Source: Polytrichum commune
Taxonomy: Eukaryota; Streptophyta; Polytrichopsida; Polytrichales; Polytrichaceae
Length of the DNA: 64,000 nt
Assembly (NCBI GenBank): GCA_950295325.1
Contig: OX485806.1
Coordinates: forward strand, 19,718,001 to 19,782,000
Reading direction: 5' to 3'
Positions 1-12,900 of the stretch are shown piece by piece. The notes under the pieces were generated by a model. The model was not told where the DNA came from. It did not search any database and saw nothing but the letters and a program-made list of their open reading frames with translations. Position 1 is the stretch's first letter; the number at the start of each line of letters is the position of its first letter. Position numbers and translations under genes: made by a program.

Positions 1-397
1 TTATTTTGAGTGTATGTAGTTTGTTGTGGTTCCAAGATTAGATACCAGAAAGACATGTCTTTTAAAAAGATTGCACTGCGTGCTCAAAATATGATAACCA
101 TTCTAGGCTCGATAGTGGATATAATTGGGGGGACCCACATAACGCGCACAGGAACACTTCACTTTCATATTGAACACAATATTCATACGAGCTCTGAAAA
201 TTATGAGGGAAGTGGCTATGGCCTGAATTTGGATTTGCTGACCATCTCGCATCGATTGGGTGTTCATATTCTAGGAGCAGGCTAGTCATAATAAGTAGCC
301 ATTCAAGAACCATCTACCTTACTCCAGATATATTAGATCATGCAGTGATCTAGCTTTTCAAGTTCCTCCAGAGCTGAAAATTGATTTTGTGCACCAG
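1..397 (+). other. Intron sequence of the reductase gene, with a dispersed repeat copy
   Basis: This stretch precedes the acceptor site (pyrimidine-poor but ending CACCAG) of the reductase exon and is read as its last intron; the upstream exons lie outside the window. Positions about 18-300 are a reverse-oriented copy of an interspersed repeat that recurs at 9280-9545, 49930-50445 and 50500-50760. Shared phrases concern a CCTAGAAT core, a GGAGCCA core and a CATAGCCACTTTCCTCAT-like stretch. No coding potential is seen. Confidence 0.55.
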
Positions 398-776
398 GTG
401 TTGTTCCCGTGGAATCGACATGGATTTCGAGAATGCGGGAGGCAAAATGTTGGATGCGGTTCTGGAGAACATGAACGTGTTTGGGCGCATTGCGGTTTGT
501 GGGATGATCTCTCAGTACAACAAGGTAGAGAAGGATGGTGTGACCAATCTTTACAACCTCATCAATAGAAGGATAACTATGCAAGGATTTCTGCAGTCGG
601 ACTTCATTCACCTCAGACCAAAATTTATGGAGCTCATGACGAAGTACTTGAAGGCAAATAAAGTGGTCTACATTGAGGATTTTGCGGATGGTTTGGAGAA
701 TGCCCCTGCGGCTCTGTGCAGGCTTATGAAGGGAGAAAATACTGGGAAGCAGGTCATCACTGTGGCAAAAGAGTAA
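398..776 (+). CDS. 2-alkenal reductase (NADP+-dependent double-bond reductase), C-terminal exon, partial
   Basis: The last about 125 residues of a medium-chain dehydrogenase/reductase of the plant double-bond reductase group, which reduces the alpha,beta double bond of reactive aldehydes and ketones with NADPH, in the cytosol. The exon opens after CACCAG and reads RGIDMDFENAGGKMLDAVL, the cofactor-binding segment of the family. Then come GRIAVCGMISQYN, a conserved nucleotide-pocket strand, and GLENAPAAL near the end; it stops after GKQVITVAKE with TAA at 774-776. Full family members have about 345 residues, so roughly two thirds lies before the window. Family positions usually YFENVGG read DFENAGG here. 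No break is seen. The family call is firm; the exact substrate cannot be told. Confidence 0.9.
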
Positions 777-1837
777 TTAAATTTGATTGTATCTAATAAC
801 TTGTTCTTGAAATTACAGAGAAGCACAAATTAGAGCAATATCTCCCATGCTGTGTCAATATTCCAAGGGATCTCAATTTAGAGCCTGAAATTTGATAATC
901 TGTCCGCAATGGCCATCGATGTTGTCTATGTGCGACAGATTTGCGTGTATGATTCTATGGACCCTAAGCTCAAACTTTTATGTACCAAGGAAACGATTCA
1001 TCCGTTTTTCTTTGGGCTGACAGGTTGGTGCCATTCTTGAGCCAAACACGTATATTGGTGGAAAGACACTATGTAATGATATGAAATGGAGAGACCAAAT
1101 GAATACAAATCCAGGCATTTTAAGATCAGTTGTTTTAATTGTTGTCCATATTCCTGGAAACTTTCCTATCTTGGTGATTTCACTTCATATGGCACATGGT
1201 GAAATATTTTTCTCCAAGGACGATTTGCTTGATAACGTAATGATATACTAATGACTAGATTGATTATGGTAAAATTTGAGGACATATGTAAGGAAAAGCC
1301 CAAGCATTAATGGACAAAACATCAAAAATTGACAAGGAGGTGTTTCTTGAAGGTATGTGCAATTGATCTATGAATGATCATCGCAGCCAAATGGTTGAGA
1401 ATTAGAAACAATCTTGGTGTCTTTAGAAAGAGCACAAGAAGCTTTACAAGGTAGATATTTAATCTAAATTAAATTAAATCATTTTTTTTCCCTTGTGTGG
1501 AAAATAAGCAAGATGTGAAGGAGATATTGATTATTTGTTTCTTGAACCTCTAATGTTACATAATGTGGGTTGATAACTAGTGTGCACCCACAATATAATC
1601 CTTGATGTATAAAGAGTGGATTCTCGTTATTAGTTTGGCCCACAATATTTGCCATGATTGGCATGACCCCATAGTAGCACATGAAGCTTATGTACATGAT
1701 CTACAGAATGTAAGATTTGTAACAACTTAAGGTTTGTTGATACTCGATATAAAACCGTTAAATACAAATCAAATAGGCTCAAGGACACAAATCGAAGGTT
1801 ATGGTTGAAATGTTCCAGACCTTGGACAATTGCCAAA
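777..1837. other. Intergenic 3' flank, nothing recognised
   Basis: AT-rich sequence downstream of the reductase stop. It must hold the 3' UTR and polyadenylation site, but I cannot place them. No coding exon or repeat structure stands out. Confidence 0.5.
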
Positions 1838-2650
1838 ATAACTATAGCTAACTAGATTTTTTTTCGATACATTTTAGGGAACAATTATAGTTAACTAGAA
1901 AAAATTTAAACCAATTTGAAAAACAACTAAAATTAACTAAAAAAATTTAAGACCATGTTCAAGAACAACTATAGTTAACTAGAAAAATTCTAAGCATTAT
2001 TATATTCAAAGAAGTTCGCCATTTGATTCGCTTTAGTTGAGGGTCTTTAATATGCTTGAGCCATTGAGGATCATCAAGAAACGCCTTCCTATGATCACTC
2101 ACAATGTTGGGTTCCAGAATGATCTCCATGTACACCACCAACACAAATAACACACTACACTAAATAAGATATTTAGTGTTTGATCATATTTAATGTTGTT
2201 ACCACCCTACCCCGCTCAACACTAATTTTCAATTTTTTGACAATTAGTGTTAGAAGATATTTGAAGATATGTTGGAATCCTCTTTTATCATTGTTTTTTT
2301 TTCATATTCTTATTAACACTAAACTCAAACATGTAACTTCCACATATTACCATAGTTGATAGTTTGTGTTTGAGTTTACATTTAATGTTACTTACTTTCA
2401 TAGGGTTATTGGTATTTAGTGTATCAAACACTAAATATCCTATTTAGTGTAGTGACACTACAACACTACAACATAATTCTATGGACATGTTATGCTCGAC
2501 TTTAGTTAAGTAAATAACTAGATATAACTATAATTAACTAGATTTTCCGGCAGACCAAATTTAAAACAACTATAGTTAACTACATTTTTTTGCAGATCAA
2601 ATCGCAAACAAGTATAATTATGAAAAGCAACTAGTTTACTGATAGTTGAA
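1838..2650. repeat. AT-rich short tandem repeat (about 40-45 bp units), split by a MITE
   Basis: Units built on AACTATAGTTAACTAG followed by an A- or T-run recur about four times at 1838-1990 and again at 2510-2650. The array is interrupted by unrelated sequence that includes the foldback element at 2153-2454. The units have diverged in sequence and length. No function is evident. Confidence 0.6.
2153..2454. mobile_element. MITE with CACTACACTAAATA termini (302 bp)
   Basis: The left end CACTACACTAAATAAGATAT is matched in inverted orientation by the right end at about 2420-2454, including a shared TTAGTGTTTGAT part. Each end is itself nearly palindromic, because TAGTGT and ACACTA flank an AT core. 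There is no coding capacity. One arm of the same family is present at about 47786-47825. The target duplication was not resolved. Confidence 0.75.
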
Positions 2651-2654
2651 TTAG

Positions 2655-3480
2655 TTGGTTAGTTGTTCAAGGTCTGAAATGTTCCCCCAATGCTCTCTGC
2701 ATGGATAGAAAAGCAAGACCCGAGTTACCGGATGTTCTCTCCACTTGCACATGAGCAACCGGTTATAATACTATGGCACTATGAGTACAAAATGTACATT
2801 ATTTGTAACATTATTCTTTTCCCCATGGAATTTCTGCAACATGGATGCACTTTGATACTCAAAAAAGAGAGGATAAATCACACAATTTTAATTCAATTTC
2901 AGCCTGCATCTAAAGTGGATGGAAAGACAGGGAGTAAACTTTACCAAGGCCCAAGAAAAGAACAACCTTTAGAGGCGTAAAAATGGACTTAGATAAGCAA
3001 GCGAGAGGAGAGTGGATCCTCTCGATGGTTATCTAGTCCATAAGTGATCAACTCATGAACATCATTCAAGTTTGAAATTATGGATGATATCACGCCTACA
3101 CGGATAAAACATTGGGACGAGTTCTCTGATATTCTGCTCTTGGAAGACCGATTATGTTATGTTATGTTACGTCCAATTGAAAATTCACATGAACTTGAAA
3201 CTCCGAACCACGATCCGGTTTTGTAAGAGTTCTGACTGTGCAGCTGAGAGTGGTCAACATTGCAGCGATTTTTGAACCTCGATGGTCGGTGAGTTTTGCA
3301 GTCTTTTTCTTCTATGAAGTTTGCACAGTCAATGCAATTAGAAGCAGATCATAAGCTTACTCTTTGGGGATAAGTTACAGAATTATGACTTGCAAATGTC
3401 GCATACTTCGTTGTAAGAGATGAGACAGAGAAAAGTGAGAGTTGGTGGGTGTTGAAAGTTTTTTACATGAGAGAAAGTAA
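2655..3480. other. Intergenic, upstream of TPC1
   Basis: A 96-codon open frame at 2690-2980 has no recognisable similarity and is probably chance. Nothing else is seen here. The distal TPC1 promoter may reach into this stretch. Confidence 0.4.
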
Positions 3481-3993
3481 AGAGTGAGAAGTTATCCGAG
3501 AGATTCCGATAGAGTCGGAGGTCATGTGCAGATGTTGAAGATCAGGGTCTCGGATGGTGGATGGCACCGACCAGAGGATACTCTCATTTGTCGCCTCCCA
3601 ATCCTTGGCATTCATCATCACTCGTACTCCACATGTACTCTTAAGTATAAAGTAAGCATAAAAAGAAGAACAATCATCGGCGGGAGGGTTTATCTCAAAA
3701 TAGCACATGGTCTCCAGAACGGAAAATCGGAGAAAAAGGTCGCAGGTCAAATAAAAAAACCCCCCAAAAAGATTTCTCGACCTGGCAGCTAATCTGCCAA
3801 ACAAGTTGGTTTTGGAAGGATTCGGAAGCAAGTGCACCGAATCAGTTTGCATTGCCGGAGTATCCCCCCCTCCCTCCCTTCCCTTGCGCGCGATCTCATG
3901 TAATTCTTACTTGGCCACATTGTTGCACTTGAAGGATAAGAGGATTGTAGGAGAGAGAGAACTAGTTGGATTTGGAGGGTTGGAGATCGAGTC
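3481..3993 (+). promoter_or_regulatory. Probable TPC1 core promoter and 5' leader
   Basis: A TATAAA hexamer lies at about 3648-3653. A pyrimidine-rich run of Cs and Ts sits at about 3867-3886, of the sort common near plant transcription starts and in leaders. Both are on the correct strand ahead of the ATG at 3994. The transcription start itself was not determined, and a leader intron cannot be excluded. Confidence 0.35.
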
Positions 3994-6900
3994 ATGGAGG
4001 ATCCATTGCTGCCCAGCAGCAGCGGTACACGGCGTCGAAGAGGTCAGGCCGACGGCCCTGAGGGATTGGCCAGCCAAGAGAGCGGAGCCGTGAATGTGTT
4101 GGTAGGGCGACGAGTGGGGGCGATCACCAGCGGCAACAAATATGAAAAAGCGGCTGCTATGGTGGACCAAGTACTTACGTCTCTCTCTCTCTCTCTCTCT
4201 GTCCGTCTGTCTATGTGGCTCCCGTATCGGCACCTGGCCTTTTTCTGTGACGAAGAATTTAGGTCAATTCTCTTTCGAGTTCCAAGAGTGCAGGAGCACC
4301 TGCCTCCTCCTTCTGATGGAAATCGTCCAGGTTGCATGCTGTCGTACACTCCTGCAAAAAGGTTTGGGTGTAATTTGAATACGCCCTTGGGGTTGCCCCG
4401 CCCCTGGTTATCCCCTCTCTCCCTCGCATCCTACGTTATACCTAGCCTACCGTCTTTTGTACAATCCGTAGCATTTGATCAACACCAAAGTTGGAATCAT
4501 CCAGCAGTCACGGAGTAGCTACGCAGCTGCTTTTGCCACGATTCATCAACTGTTCGTCCCAACTTCTTCTTCGTCTTCTTCTTCTTCTTCTTCGCCTACA
4601 ATTGAGTAACATGAGTACTTGAGCAGGTGAAGCGTTCTTTCTACCATGTGGAGAAGAACAATTAGTTGTTCTGGGCTTCTCCTCTCTCCGGAGCTTCATT
4701 CAACTCACAAGAATCTCTCCACTTAGATAGATAGAAATCAGGCAATGTCTCTTTGTGATTGGTCCGGGGAGCTGTGCATTGTGACGCCGTATATTCTTGC
4801 AAACAGGTTTGGGCGAAGAATTCAAATTTCAGAAGCTCATCTCCACTTTCCCCCTCCTTTGCCAAGATTCATCAACTATTCCTCCCCTTCTTCTTCGCCC
4901 TACAGTTGAGTATACTGAGCAGGTGAAGCGTTCTTTCTACCATGTGGAGAAGACGAAGAAGTTGTCGTTGGCTTCTCTCTGCGGAGCCTCATTTCACTCA
5001 CAATAATCTCACTACTTGGATAGAAATCAGGAAAATTCTTTTGGATTGGTTCGGAGAGCTGTGCACTGTGTCGACGATATTTGCAAAAAGGTTTACGTGT
5101 GCCCTCCCTCCCTGGGGCTTTTCCTAGCTGTCTTTTGTACTATCCTTGCCACGTTCTTTAGAGTTCAGAACCAGCATTTCTTCATTTGATCACATATGAA
5201 GATAGTTTTTGACCATTCTAGAAGCAGGTCGCTCTTAGCTTCATCTTTAATTTCCCCCTCCCCTCCTTCGAGAATTGAGCCAGCAGTTGACTGGGTAGCT
5301 ATGTAGCTGCTTTTATGCCAGGGTTTAAGTGCCCCCTCCCTTCCTCTACGTCCCAGTTGAGTACCTACAACTGAGCATTATATTGGAGCACTCACGACCA
5401 GGTGAAGCATTAATTACACTATGTGAGAAAATTCTCTTGGACTTTCCTCTCTCCTGACAACACCCTTAGTACTTAGATAAAAAATCAGGCCAATTCTTTT
5501 GGGTTGGTTCGGGGAGCTGTGCATTCTGAAAGGCGCCCAACCAGGTGGTATTTTCTCTCAGATTCTTGCAAAAATTCTTAGATTCAGCACCACCATTTCT
5601 TCATTTCTTAGTTTCACACGTGATCACATGAATTTAGTTTGTGACTTTTTGAAAGGCAGATATTCGCTTTTAGATTCAGTACCTTCACCTTCGAACTTAG
5701 TATTATCTCCTTTTCAAGCCAGCAGTCACTTGGTAATTTAGCTGCTTTTGCCAGGATTTATTAACTGTTCCTCCCTTTCTTCGGCTACTAAGTACGTCCC
5801 AGTTAGGCTTTTCTCAACAGAGCCTCATCTAAGTGACAAGAGCCTCACTAGATAGAAAACAATCAATCAATTTCTGCAAACGCACATTGAGCTTTGGAAA
5901 CTTCAATGAAATCACAAAATGCACCCCTAAAGTCTGTCCTGTGTACACCCTTCTTTAGGAATCCAATGAACATGCTCCAGCTGTGATTTAGTGTTATTTA
6001 AAGTGGGAAACCAATAGCAGTTGAAGAAGTTGAATTTCTTCCTTCACAGGCCGTAGTCCGATCCATAAAGGTACACATCACATGCAGATAGTTTTGGACC
6101 ATTTTAGGAAGCAGCTCGCTTTTTAAATTCATCTCCACTTTCAGACCAGTATCTCTGCTTCAAATTAGCAGTCACTGGGTAGCTGCTTTTGCCAGGGTTT
6201 AAGTGGCCCTCCTTTCGTCTAAGGTACGTCCCAGTTGAGTGAAACTACAAATTTGAGCATGTTTGAGCAGGTTTTAAGCATCATACCGTGTGAGAACAAC
6301 TCTTGGGTTTCTCTCTCTTGGAGCCTCACTCAGTTCACTGACAAGAGCTTCACTAGATAGAAATCTATCAATTTCTTTTTCTTAATAAAGCCTAAATCGC
6401 AGTGGAGTTATTTTCTTCCCTCAGGTTTATCCTGTTAACTTTAGCTTCGTTCAGTAGCTTTTCGCAATCAAAAAAAACGCTCTAGCTGTGATGTTAGTCT
6501 CTACTGAAATCCCATAGCATTTGAAAGAGTTGAATATTTTGCACAGGCCGTAGTCTGATCCACGAGGGTACACTTCACATGGAGATTATTCTGACCATTT
6601 TAGAAGCAGCTCGCATTTAGATTTCAAGCAGGTTGTCGGTTGCTTACTTTTCAAAGCCATCGGCATTAGACAGAGCAACCAAACAAAGCAGGGACTTTTC
6701 TCAAGTCCCAATGATCTAAAAACTTGTAGCTAAATTTTGTTCTTCCCTGAGGTTTATCCTGTCACCTTTAGCTTCATTCAAAAGCTTAAAGCAATCTAAA
6801 AAAATTCCAGCTGTGATATGTGTCTTTACGTGGGGAACCCATAGCAGCTTAAAAAAGTTGAATGTCTTCATAGCAATACAATCTTGATTTGGATGCCACT

Positions 6901-9900
6901 CTTTTTGTTGTCATCCCAGAAGAATGTTATTGTCGGAATGTGATGATTTTGAGATTTTATGCTCTACAGGCAGAGGATGGAGCTGGTCTACCAGGAGAGG
7001 TTCTGGAGCAGCCCAACTTTGAGGCAGCAGCCAAAATATACTTCACGTTCATACGTCTGGATTTTCTCTGGGACTTGAACCTTGCTGCCTTGCTCTTGCT
7101 CAATTTCTTTGAGGTAAGCCTACCTAGATACCTCAGATACGTATCTACAAGCGTTGGTCTTGTATGGTCTTCTTTTGATACCATTTGGGTATCTAAATGA
7201 GGATTTCAAAGTTTTTGATACCAGTAGGGCATGAGTTATTGACAGTATTTTTGTTTTTGATACCATTCGGGTCTATATACCATGCAAGAATTTTCATACC
7301 TAGGAAAAATTACCTTAGTATTAATGTGGTTTAGAATGGTAGTAACTCAAATAATAACTTGGGTATACAAAGATTCTCACACCTTGAGATACCCATCAAA
7401 TATCAATATTTGACTGGTATTACAATATTGATACTTACGGGTAGGTTGTTTGATACCAATATTGATGTTCATTGATGATACTGTGTATTCAACTATATAC
7501 CAGACCAACACTGGTATCTACCTATTGCAATTATTTGATGGTTGTTGGAATATCTAATCACGCACTTTTTGACATAATTTTTTTTCTGTTCTCCATATTC
7601 TAGGTGCCACTTTGGTGTAAAGGGAGCTTCCCAGAACCATGTGGAGAGAGATCAGTGTTTTTCCTTGGAGGCCTACCTTACTTGACTCGAGAAGAGTCAC
7701 TCACCTTTGAGGTTGATACACTCCTTTTTCAATTGATATCAGTAGGTGATTGGTTCAAAAGTTTCCTCATTAATATGCCAGAAATCAATGCTAGAAGAAA
7801 TCTTGTCAGTGCCTTCATCTCTTTTATCTACTTGTTTAACGATGGGTAGAAGTGGTGCAAAGATGCGATCTTCATAGAAGCATTGAAACCTAGAAGTTCT
7901 TTGAGTAATATGTCCGGAAGCTAACGAATGTTGCAATTGTGTTGTTCCTTTGATGAGATGGCGTTCATGATTTGACTTTGGCCCCTTTTTTTGCAGACAA
8001 TCATTCTTGTCATACTGGGGGTGTCCACATTCTTTCCTATTGCCTTCACTGGACAGAAATTATATTGGAGCAATCGACTTGAGATTGCTCGAGTAAGCCT
8101 TCTTCAATGCTGCTGCTGTTTCCTTGGGTTCAACTTGTTTAAGCTCATTCCCATTGATTTTCAGCAAATGATAATACAATACTTTTTTTTTGCAGGTGTC
8201 CTTCTTTGCCCTCTTGGCGTTGGACACAGTAGTGAATGCAATTTATGTGATTCCCTCTGGTTTCATTAGCAGCCTTCCCTTTCGGTTGGCTCCTTACCTT
8301 AGGGTTGTCATTGTGGTACTACACACTCGGTATGACCGCCTACCTTGCATCACAAATTTCCAAAGAGTGGTGCATAATAAAACTATCTGATGATATGTTT
8401 AATATTTATATGTAAAAAATTGCTTCATAATAGCATATTGTGGCACATATTGTATTATTATTTTTTTGAATAAAAATGCAATTATTACAACATTAATTAA
8501 AATTTTATGGTCTTATTTCAACATTTTATTGTTTTTGTACATGATAATTTTGCCTCTGAATATTTGTCATGTATTGATGCCCTGGTTGATTTGTTCAACT
8601 CAAGTGATCGTTTGATGGGGAACTTGTCTATCTTGCAGAGGTCTACGAGACACTGTGAGGACACTGATTGGAATTATACCTGATTTTCTTGACATCGCGG
8701 TAACCAAGCTTTTCTTTTCTCAACATGAAGTCATTCCTCAAGTTGTCAATAAATATTATTGCAATCCAAAGCTCGAGTTGTTTAATTAAGTGAAATATTT
8801 GATAAGTATTTGAGCTTGTCCACTTTTTGTGCAGGCACTCCTGGGTTTGTACCTGGCTTTTACAAGTTGGCTGGCATATATACTGTTCGAGGATACCATT
8901 CAGGGCAAGACTGTGTTTACGTCATATACCGTGACTTTATACCAGATGTCCATTCTGTTCACAACTTCAAATAATCCTGACGTTTGGTTACCTGCCTACA
9001 AGTAAGAACCTTATTCTATTCTAGCACCTCGACTCAAGTTTCTCCTTTTTGAAATCTAAAATCTCTCATTGGTGGAAAGCCAAGCCCGTCCCACTTCACT
9101 TCACTCTAGAGCTTGAGGGCCCACGTGACCAAGGAAGTTTGAATGGATGAACTCCTAACCTACATGGAGTCCTACATGGCATACATGTTTCATGTTCTAA
9201 GATAGATGGGTCTCAAATGGTTACTTTTCCAACTAGTCCACTTCTCCTAGGATATGAAACATGCAATTAGTACAAGATGGTTAGTAAACCCAAATCAAGG
9301 CCATTGCCACTTTCCTCATATTTTTTGGAGCTCATATGAATATCTTATCGTATAACAAAGTGAAGATTCATGTGCTCATTAAATGGTCATAGGTCCCTCC
9401 AATCATGTTGACTCTTGAGCCTAGAATTGTTATCATATTCTAAGCATCCAGTCCAATCTCTTATAAACACATATTATTGTGGTATCCACTCTTGGAGCCA
9501 TACCAAACCACAGACCACTCAAATATAGGTGTATGAATAAGAAAGTAACCAAATAAGGGTTGTCTACCTTATTGTAGTGTCACTCTCCATTCCTTCTGAC
9601 AATATGAGTGTCAAACTGATCAATGACTATGTTTCAGGTCATCACGCTATACTTCCTTGTTCTTCATCCTTTACATCTTATTTGGTGTATATTTCATCAT
9701 GAACTTGGTGCTTGCTGTCGTGTACGACAGTTTCAAGGGTCAGGTGTGTTTCCCCCTTGGTTCCCTCTTATAAATTGTCCTCTTACTGTTGTCAAGGAAT
9801 CCAACTTCTGATGTTAAAATTAAGGCTTGTAGACAAGATAGATAGAAACGCCAGCCTCGATTGGAGGCAAGCATGAATGGAGAGTCACTTTGCCTGCAGG

Positions 9901-12900
9901 CTACTGCCACCTTGTAGACAAGATTGTTTAGATGGGTACCATTCAGAGTTACTTCTATTTCCAATGAAAGATTTTGTGATTTGTTTTGCAGTTAGCTAGG
10001 CTACTGGTAAATGAAGAGGACAAGAGACAACTTGTTCTAGACGCTTGTTTCAAACTTCTTGATGACCAGGTATGGTTATTATTATATTTTTCAATAAAGT
10101 TATCCTTCAACTCCATGGGACTTTTCGACAAGAGTTGGTCCCCTATGATTTGCATTGGTTTTTATGCATATATAATCAGGAGTTTCTTTCCACTCGTGGT
10201 GCATGCTTGGAGGAAGTGCTTGAATTTGAATGAAGAGCAACCTGTTTTGGTTTATTAGGGTCAAACTCATTTTAGCACCTCTTGGCCTGTCAGAATGAGT
10301 TTGACCTTCAATGGACCATTATAGAATGTTCTTCAATCGAACCTCCACAAGACCTCCAAGCATGCACCAAAAACTTAGTAACATGGAAAGTGTTGTATGC
10401 AACATAACAAACTCCCAATCAAAAGTCGTGTTGAGCTCAAGGATAAATTTAATAGATGCATAAATTCTAAAATAATATTTTCTATGTATTTGTAGCAGTT
10501 GTGTATGGCTCTCTCTAACTTGTGCTCGGGTGTAGGGAAGAGGATATTTGGATGTCGCTCAGTGTGCTTATCTTTTCAGGGAGCTAAATAAATACAGGTC
10601 TATACTTTGTTTGCAACTACAAACTTCTTAGTGCATTTGTACTAGTTTATGGTGCTTGAAGATATGACATTTGATAATTTTTATTTTTATTTTTAATAGA
10701 AGCATGAGACTGTTGTTTATTGGTTGGTGTTTTTCTGTTTTACAAAAATATTAGGAATTGCCTTCTGATTGGCGAACTGCAGGACGTTACCAAAGATTGC
10801 AGATGATGACATGGAAGCAGTCTTCTACGCACTCGACGACAGTGGTGACTTCAAGGTTCATTAAATCCACCTGTATCTTGAATCATCAGTTGCATTCTTC
10901 ACAGAATCCTAGTTTAGTGGTTTTTCTAGTACTGACATCTAAATAAGATACACTAATGTCTTGCCTGACCAATTAGGACCAAAAAATAGACAAAGCGCAA
11001 CATGATGCCTGTGTAGCTAATTTATTGCCTTGCCTTGTGAACAACAGATAAATCGCGAAGAGTTTGCCGACCTCTGCAATGCCATCTCCTTGAAGTTTGA
11101 CAAAGCTGAGGAGGTATACCTTCTTCCTTGCTCTGTCGTCTGTGAATTTTCCTTGTTCTTAAAACTCACTGAAGGAACCTTATGTTTTATGTTCATACTT
11201 ATTAACATTATTCAGATCCATAACAATGCTTTGTGGGACTGACAATATTCCATGGAATATTCTCGGACATTCTTCACATTCAGTCTGAATGAGGGGAATG
11301 TTCTGTGGAATACTGTCAGTCCCACAAAACATTGTTATGGATCTGAATAATGTTATGTTATTCGTGAAGGCTTACTCTTATTTCAATTTCCCCCACAAAT
11401 TGCTGGTTGTTCGGGAGTCTATTGAAGGACTTTTGATTTAGCTTACAATTTATTTGTTATGTGGTTGCAGCCCTCATGGTTGGAGAGGTATCCGGCATTT
11501 TACAACTCCGGACAATTTGATGTCGTGAAGAACTTCGTGAGAAGCCGCCATTTTGAGAAGATTGTCATTGGAATGCTTCTCATCAATGCCATTGCAGTCA
11601 TCGTCGAAACCACGGTCTGTATCTCTTGCCATAGAACAAACCACATGTCATTCTTCCTTAACAACTATGTACCTATCCAGAAGAGATGGTGCTGTAATCT
11701 ATCCATATATTTTATTTAGAAGGAATTGCGTGAAAATGAGGACGAGCTGTACCTAAAAACCTGTAATCTCTGTTATAAGTTTACAAAATGTAAGGCAGAC
11801 AGACAGGGCGATGCTATCTTATGGGTTTTACGTGCCAAACATTTTGTCAGAGTTTTAAGTAAGCTTCTGAGTTCCTAAAGTATTCAAAAAGGCATGTATT
11901 GCAAGCCCATATGCTAACACCTAATATTTACTGCAGCTGGATATCGAGAACAGTTCATCTCAGCGTATCTGGCAGAATATTGAGTTTTCTCTTGGTAACT
12001 TTAATCCCTCAGCTTTGAGCTCTGAGCTTGTAGAATTTGTTGTAGTAAATTTTCACTCATGGAATGGGCTTGAAGGAGTGGTCTCAAATATTCAATTTGT
12101 TTTCGTGTTTTCCCAGGTTGGGTATATGTGATAGAGATGGCTCTCAAAGTTATGGTCTATGGATTCAACAACTACTGGCGCTCTGCACAAAACCGATTCG
12201 ACTTCATCATCACAGTGACTATAGGTCAGCCCCTTGTCTTACTTTTAAACAAGACACTTATCTCCTTCATGCTTATGATTTCTACAAGTTATATACAGCT
12301 GAACTAGCTATTTATTACTCTGTGGGGTTGTGTTTAAATTTTCTTATTGTGGACTATACCCAGTGGTTGCGGAGACTGCTGCCTTCTTCTCGCCAACTGA
12401 ACTCCCCTTTTTTAACAATGAAGAATGGCAAGTTTTCAACCCCGTCATGGTTTGATTTACTTGGTTTATTTAGGTTGAGAGCCCAGTCGCATATGTCTTT
12501 ACACTACAGTTGAAGGCCCATAACCACAAAAATTTCAATGTCAGTACCCATAGTATGGCCTTGGGATGAGTTTCAAGGGCCCTCACAATCTTCATGGTCA
12601 CGGCCCTAGGCCCTTGCCCATAGTGTAAATTGGCCCTTATTTAGGATCATTTCATGGGTTGTCTTAAAAAAAGAACAAAAAAATGTTTGATGCGCAGGAT
12701 CCGGTATCTCCTAATTGCACGTTTGCTCCGATTGACAAGATTGCTGGTGTTGGTGGAGCGTTACAAGGTCATGGTTGGCACTTTTTTCAAGCTCATTCCC
12801 AGCCTCACACCATACCTCGGGATCATTTTCTGTCTGATGTGCCTATTCTGCTCCCTTGGAATTCATGTACGTGTAACCCTAAACCATGACATACACTTTT

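Noticed and set aside
2153-2454. CACTA-type (En/Spm) transposon
   Set aside because: The ends start CACTA, but the size, the palindromic AT ends and the lack of subterminal repeats fit a small MITE better; no 3-bp duplication was confirmed.
4044-4349. Open frames opposite TPC1 exon 1, including an Arg/Glu-repeat stretch
   Set aside because: They are shadows of exon 1 and of the CT microsatellite in intron 1.
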